In this document: in pieces, positions 5,560-9,060 of the stretch | Position numbering within the stretch: position 1 is the first letter of the stretch | Layout of the letters: every line of letters begins with the position of its first letter | Source of the DNA: an uncultured Clostridia bacterium | GTDB taxonomy: Bacteria > Bacillota > Clostridia > Oscillospirales > Ruminococcaceae | Length of the DNA: 9,060 nucleotides | Direction of reading: 5' to 3' | NCBI GenBank assembly: GCA_938014855.1 | Contig: CALLQM010000131.1 | Location: 1 to 9,060, forward strand | Notes under the pieces: model-generated | Told to the model about the DNA's origin: nothing | Seen by the model: only the letters and a program-made list of their open reading frames with translations | The model's database searches: none | Position numbers and translations under genes: made by a program

Positions 5560-7047
5560 ATGCTTTCAATCGGTATCACACATTTTTTATTGGCGGCTCT
5601 CGGGGTTTTCGTCGGCATTATTTTCGGTGCTCTTCCCGGCATGACCGCCACCATGGCAATTGCAGTTTTTCTGCCCCTTACCTACGCATATGACCTGAGC
5701 GCCTCACTGTTCCTGCTTCTTGGGCTTTATGTCGGCGGTATCAGCGGCGGTCTTATCCCCGCAATCCTCATCAATATCCCCGGAACACCTTCCAGCCTGA
5801 CCACCAGTTTTGACGGATATCCCATGGCACAGCGCGGTGAAGGCGAACGTGCGCTGAAAATCGGAATTACCGCTTCTTTAATCGGCGGATTAGTTAGTTT
5901 GGTGTGTTTATGGTTTTTTACACCTCCGCTTGCAAAACTGGCCATTCAATTTTCAGCTGTTGAAAAATTCCTAATCATTCTGTTTGCTATGACCGTTATT
6001 GCGGCTCTTTCCCAAGGTCAAATGCTCCGCGGTATTTTTGCCGGATTTTTGGGTGTATTTATCACCTTGATCGGTCAATTTCCGGATAACAGCAAACTGC
6101 GTATGGTTCCCGACGCGCTCAGCGTACAGCTTCGGAGCGGTTTTCAGCTTTTGCCTGTGCTGATTGGACTATTTGCTCTTGCACAAATTCTGCAGGAAGC
6201 GGAAAAAGGCATGAAAACCAAAGGCGTACAAAAAAATGCATTGGGAAAGGCTTCCCGCAAATTTTCCTTTAAAGACCTAAAAGGTCAAGGCATCAATCTA
6301 ATCCGTTCAAGTGCGATTGGAACGTTCGTCGGGATTCTGCCCGGAGTAGGCGGAAGTGCGGCAAGCCTGCTTTCTTATTCGCAGGCGAAAAACTTTTCCA
6401 AACATCCGGAAAAAATGGGTACCGGTGTCGTGGAAGGTTTGGTTGCCAGTGAAACATCCAATAACGGTTTAACCGGCGGTGCACTGATTCCCCTGTTAAG
6501 TTTAGGCATTCCCGGAGACTCGACAACCGCGGTACTTGTGAGTGCTTTCATGCTGCAAGGTGTACAAGTCGGTCCGCTGTTTATCTCAAACAACGGCGAT
6601 TTGTGGAATACAATTTTGATTGCGCTGGCAGTCTGCAATGTGCTGATGTTTATTTTGATGTTCTATCCAATCAAATATATTGCACGAATCATTGAAATGC
6701 CAAAAGCCCGCCTGTATCCGGTCATTGTCCTAATGTGTGTGGTCGGAAGTTATGCGACACGCAACGGCAATATGTTTGACGTTTGGACGATGCTTTTATT
6801 CGGCATCCTCGGTTATGTGTTCAGTAAGTTTCAAATCCCATCCGCGCCTTTTCTCATCGGATTTATTCTTGGTGATGATTTGGAAAAATACTTCGTGGAT
6901 TCCATTAAAGGTTCCGGCGGAAGTTTATCCTGCTTCTTTACACGCCCAATCGGTTGGGTTATTTGGATTTTAATTATCGCATCCATCATTTTTGCAATTT
7001 ATAATGACCGTAAAGCAAAACATTTTGAAACAGCGGCCAAGGCTTGA
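5560..7047 (+). CDS. tctA: TctA-type large membrane subunit of the tripartite tricarboxylate transporter
   Basis: A 495-residue polytopic membrane protein, close to the usual TctA length of about 500. Family signatures are clear and come in two halves that reflect internal repetition: GALPGMTATMAIA (23-35) and LINIPGTPSSLTTSFDGYPM (70-89) in the first, GILPGVGGSAASLLSY (258-273) and LGIPGDSTTAVL (315-326) in the second. It forms the ion-driven translocation path for the carboxylate delivered by TctC. AGGAG at 5544-5548 lies 11 nt before the ATG. The garD start follows its stop by 17 bp, tying transport to the first catabolic enzyme. No frameshift or missing segment is seen. Family call is secure; substrate is inferred from the neighbours. 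Confidence 0.95.
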   Translation: MLSIGITHFLLAALGVFVGIIFGALPGMTATMAIAVFLPLTYAYDLSASLFLLLGLYVGGISGGLIPAILINIPGTPSSLTTSFDGYPMAQRGEGERALKIGITASLIGGLVSLVCLWFFTPPLAKLAIQFSAVEKFLIILFAMTVIAALSQGQMLRGIFAGFLGVFITLIGQFPDNSKLRMVPDALSVQLRSGFQLLPVLIGLFALAQILQEAEKGMKTKGVQKNALGKASRKFSFKDLKGQGINLIRSSAIGTFVGILPGVGGSAASLLSYSQAKNFSKHPEKMGTGVVEGLVASETSNNGLTGGALIPLLSLGIPGDSTTAVLVSAFMLQGVQVGPLFISNNGDLWNTILIALAVCNVLMFILMFYPIKYIARIIEMPKARLYPVIVLMCVVGSYATRNGNMFDVWTMLLFGILGYVFSKFQIPSAPFLIGFILGDDLEKYFVDSIKGSGGSLSCFFTRPIGWVIWILIIASIIFAIYNDRKAKHFETAAKA

Positions 7048-7055
7048 GAGGTAGG
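7046..7055 (+). promoter_or_regulatory. Ribosome binding site selecting the TTG start of garD
   Basis: The purine-rich GAGAGGTAGG overlaps the end of tctA (TGA at 7045-7047) and ends 9 nt before TTG at 7065. The N-terminus from this TTG (YYLRIHEKDNVAI) aligns with the start of the SAF domain of E. coli GarD, so this TTG is preferred over later starts. Confidence 0.65.
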
Positions 7056-7064
7056 TAAACATAC

Positions 7065-8576
7065 TTGAAAACATATTATCTTCGGATTCATGAAAAAGAC
7101 AATGTCGCAATTGCAATCCATGCGATATCGAAAGGAACCGATTTAGGCAGCGGCATTGTCACAAAATCTGAAATTCCGCAAGGACATAAGCTTGCATTAG
7201 TCGATATTCCGAAAGACGGTCCGGTCTATCGATATGGTGTTGTGCTCGGCTATGCACTTAGTGACATCCAGTCCGGAGAATGGATCAATGAAAATTCTTT
7301 GCGGCTTCCCATTCCCCCTGATTTGGAGAACATGCAGTATGGCGTAAATATTGTTGATCGTCTTCCCAAAGCGCCTGTTACAACTTTTGAGGGATATCCA
7401 TGCGGTCCGGACGGATATGCAGGTACTCGAAACATTTTGGCAATCCATACAACGGTTCAGTGCGTAACCGGCGTGCTTAATGTGGCCGTAAAGCGCATTA
7501 AAGAAGAACTACTGCCCAAGTATCCCAACGTTGACGGAGTTGTTCCCATCAACCACGCCTATGGCTGCGGCGTTGCAATTGACGCACCACAAGCAAAAAT
7601 CCCCATTCGTGCTTTGCAAAATTTAATTTGGAACCCCAATTTTGGCGGCGAAATCATGTGCGTTGCCCTGGGATGCGAAAAATTAACAGCTGATAAGCTT
7701 TTGGGCGAATACAACACACCGGAAAATGTAGTAGTGCTGCAGGAGTGCCATGGTTTCGCAGCAATGATTGATGCAATCATGATGATGGCAGAAAAAAAGT
7801 TGGCGAAATTGGACAAGCGCCGCCGCGTGACTCTTCCGTTATCGCGTCTATGTATCGGCATGCAGTGCGGCGGCAGTGACGCTTTTTCGGGCGTGACCGC
7901 AAACCCAAGCGCGGGTTATGCCGCCGATATGCTGGTACAGGCGGGTGCAACCGTGATGTTCAGTGAAGTGACGGAGGTTCGCGACGGTGTTCATCTAATC
8001 GGTGAGCGGTGCACAAACGAACGCGTATGCAAAAAGCTTGCCGGCGAAATGCGCTGGTACGACAGCTATCTGCAAAACGGCTGTGTAGACCGAAGTGCCA
8101 ACCCAACACCCGGAAACAAAAAAGGCGGCCTATCAAATATCATGGAAAAAGCAATGGGCAGTATCGCCAAAAGCGGAACCAGCCCAATTGTCGAAGTACT
8201 GTCACCCGCAGAACGTCCAACACAACATGGCATGATCTATGCGGCAACCCCCGCAAGCGATATTGTGTGCGGACCATGTCAGCTGTCAAGCGGCATTACT
8301 CTGCAGGTATTTATGCCTGGACGCGGAACCCCGTATGGACTTGCAGCCGCACCGGTTATCAAGGTTTGCAGCCGCACCGATATGAAAGACCAGTGGCCGG
8401 ATCTAATTGACATTAATGCCGGACCAATTGCCACCGGTGACGCAACCATTGAAGAAATTGGCACAAAGCTGTTTGAAGAAATCATTGCAGTTGCCAGCGG
8501 TAAAAAAGAATCCTATGCAGAAAAATATCGCTTGCACAACGATTATTGCATCTTTAATCCGGCTCCTATTACCTAA
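7065..8576 (+). CDS. garD: Galactarate dehydratase
   Basis: A 503-residue enzyme that dehydrates galactarate to 5-keto-4-deoxy-D-glucarate, the first committed step of the pathway. It resembles E. coli GarD (523) over its length by recall: an N-terminal SAF domain (about 5-80, with IPQGHKLALVDIP at 37-49), then the catalytic region with NHAYGCGVAI (163-172), GMQCGGSDAFSGVTANP (265-281), DRSANPTPGNKKGG (342-355), GRGTPYG (419-425), and the C-terminal FNPAPIT. These closely follow GarD rather than the shorter altronate dehydratase UxaA, though both share the family and a metal-dependent (iron) mechanism. It is shorter by about 12 residues at the N-terminus and by a loop near 213-222. The start is TTG. 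It is the last gene before a strong terminator. Altronate dehydratase activity is the main alternative. Confidence 0.94.
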   Translation: MKTYYLRIHEKDNVAIAIHAISKGTDLGSGIVTKSEIPQGHKLALVDIPKDGPVYRYGVVLGYALSDIQSGEWINENSLRLPIPPDLENMQYGVNIVDRLPKAPVTTFEGYPCGPDGYAGTRNILAIHTTVQCVTGVLNVAVKRIKEELLPKYPNVDGVVPINHAYGCGVAIDAPQAKIPIRALQNLIWNPNFGGEIMCVALGCEKLTADKLLGEYNTPENVVVLQECHGFAAMIDAIMMMAEKKLAKLDKRRRVTLPLSRLCIGMQCGGSDAFSGVTANPSAGYAADMLVQAGATVMFSEVTEVRDGVHLIGERCTNERVCKKLAGEMRWYDSYLQNGCVDRSANPTPGNKKGGLSNIMEKAMGSIAKSGTSPIVEVLSPAERPTQHGMIYAATPASDIVCGPCQLSSGITLQVFMPGRGTPYGLAAAPVIKVCSRTDMKDQWPDLIDINAGPIATGDATIEEIGTKLFEEIIAVASGKKESYAEKYRLHNDYCIFNPAPIT

Positions 8577-8588
8577 AGCAAACAAAAC

Positions 8589-8632
8589 AACACCGGAGCA
8601 ACAGCAATTCTGCGGCTCCGGTGTTTACTTTT
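8589..8632 (+). terminator. Rho-independent terminator after garD
   Basis: A perfect 11-bp GC-rich stem AACACCGGAGC (8589-8599) / GCTCCGGTGTT (8615-8625) encloses a 15-nt loop that itself contains GCA/TGC pairing. It is followed by TTTACTTTT. It begins 12 nt after the garD stop and marks the end of the six-gene cluster. Confidence 0.85.
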
Positions 8633-8657
8633 CAAAATAATGGAATTGTGGTATATA
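8629..8657 (+). promoter_or_regulatory. Promoter of the PrpR-like regulator gene
   Basis: TTTTCA (8629-8634) and TATATA (8652-8657) are 17 nt apart, and the -10 is preceded by TGG (8649-8651), an extended -10 element. The -35 overlaps the T-tract of the garD terminator. Transcription would start near 8664, leaving a leader of about 31 nt. Confidence 0.5.
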
Positions 8658-8694
8658 TAAATGAGAAAATCGCTCGTATTGGAGGACTTAAGCT

Positions 8695-9060
8695 ATGTCA
8701 GGTATCGCATTACTCGTTCCAAGGGAGGAAATGCTGCGTCAGGCGCAGGCTGTGATTGCAGAGGGCGAATATAAAGTCGATCATTTTCGTTGTATCAATA
8801 CAAAAGATTCCGCCAAAGCCGCTGAAGAAGTTTCGAAATCCGGTGCAAGCGTCATCATAGCCCGTGGACTTCAGGAATCCATGTTTGGGCATTCCTTCAA
8901 TCTTCCAATGGTGCTCATCCGTATGACCGCTCAGGAGATGGGACTTTTGGTCACGCAGGCAAAGCGCATCGTATCCACCCTGCGGCCCCGCATCGCGGTT
9001 GTTGGAATGAAAAACATGCTGTGCGATATGACAAGTTTTAACGCTATTTTCGGAATTGAA
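8695..9060 (+). CDS. PrpR_N-domain transcriptional regulator, probably sigma-54-dependent activator (partial)
   Basis: The first 122 codons of a gene cut by the right edge. They resemble the PrpR_N sensor domain (the ligand-binding part of propionate regulator PrpR and relatives): IALLVPREEMLRQAQ (4-18), a DxAxxAAEEVSKSGASVIIARG stretch (38-58) and RIAVVGMKNML (99-109) match the domain's usual blocks. In this family the sensor is normally followed by a sigma-54-interacting AAA+ ATPase domain and a helix-turn-helix, but those parts are not visible here, so the activator role is expected, not shown. GGAGG at 8681-8685 lies 9 nt before the ATG. It sits behind its own promoter, downstream of the garD terminator and on the same strand. 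The ligand is probably a small carboxylate; whether it regulates the upstream cluster or genes further right cannot be decided. Confidence 0.75.
   Translation, partial: MSGIALLVPREEMLRQAQAVIAEGEYKVDHFRCINTKDSAKAAEEVSKSGASVIIARGLQESMFGHSFNLPMVLIRMTAQEMGLLVTQAKRIVSTLRPRIAVVGMKNMLCDMTSFNAIFGIE

Noticed and set aside
1..9060. CRISPR arrays, tRNA or rRNA genes, insertion sequences, prophage or defence genes
   Set aside because: No direct-repeat array, no cloverleaf or rRNA-like segment, and no transposase or integrase motifs were seen on either strand.

Overview
The window looks like a carbohydrate-acid catabolic locus from a Gram-positive, low-to-medium GC anaerobe of the Clostridia. Three things suggest this: the strong AGGAGG-type ribosome binding sites with some GTG and TTG starts, a lipoprotein-anchored binding protein, and a regulator of the PTS-regulation-domain (PRD) type. 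No taxonomic marker is present, so the assignment is inference.

Layout. A minus-strand regulator gene (1480 down to the left edge, truncated) is transcribed away from a 564-bp AT-rich intergenic region full of palindromes, candidate promoters and one terminator-like hairpin. To the right lies a tight plus-strand cluster of six genes: garR (tartronate semialdehyde reductase), a DapA-superfamily aldolase/lyase, tctC, tctB and tctA (a complete tripartite tricarboxylate-type transporter), and garD (galactarate dehydratase). Gaps are 17-24 bp, except for 91 bp between tctC and tctB, which holds a terminator-like hairpin. A strong terminator closes the cluster after garD. A new gene then starts with its own promoter and encodes the PrpR-type sensor domain of a probable sigma-54-dependent activator, cut by the right edge.

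How the genes work together (inference from family roles). The TctCBA system would import galactarate or a related aldarate. GarD dehydrates it to 5-keto-4-deoxy-D-glucarate. The DapA-family enzyme most plausibly cleaves this to pyruvate plus tartronate semialdehyde, in place of the usual GarL aldolase, and GarR reduces the semialdehyde to D-glycerate. No glycerate kinase is visible, so that last step must be encoded elsewhere.

The main points of interest are: the replacement of GarL by a DapA-family protein; a PTS-type regulator that has lost most of its phospho-acceptor histidines and sits beside a non-PTS transport operon; a candidate short terminated RNA in the intergenic region; clustered palindromes and TTGCAA hexamers before garR; and a second, PrpR-like regulator flanking the other end.
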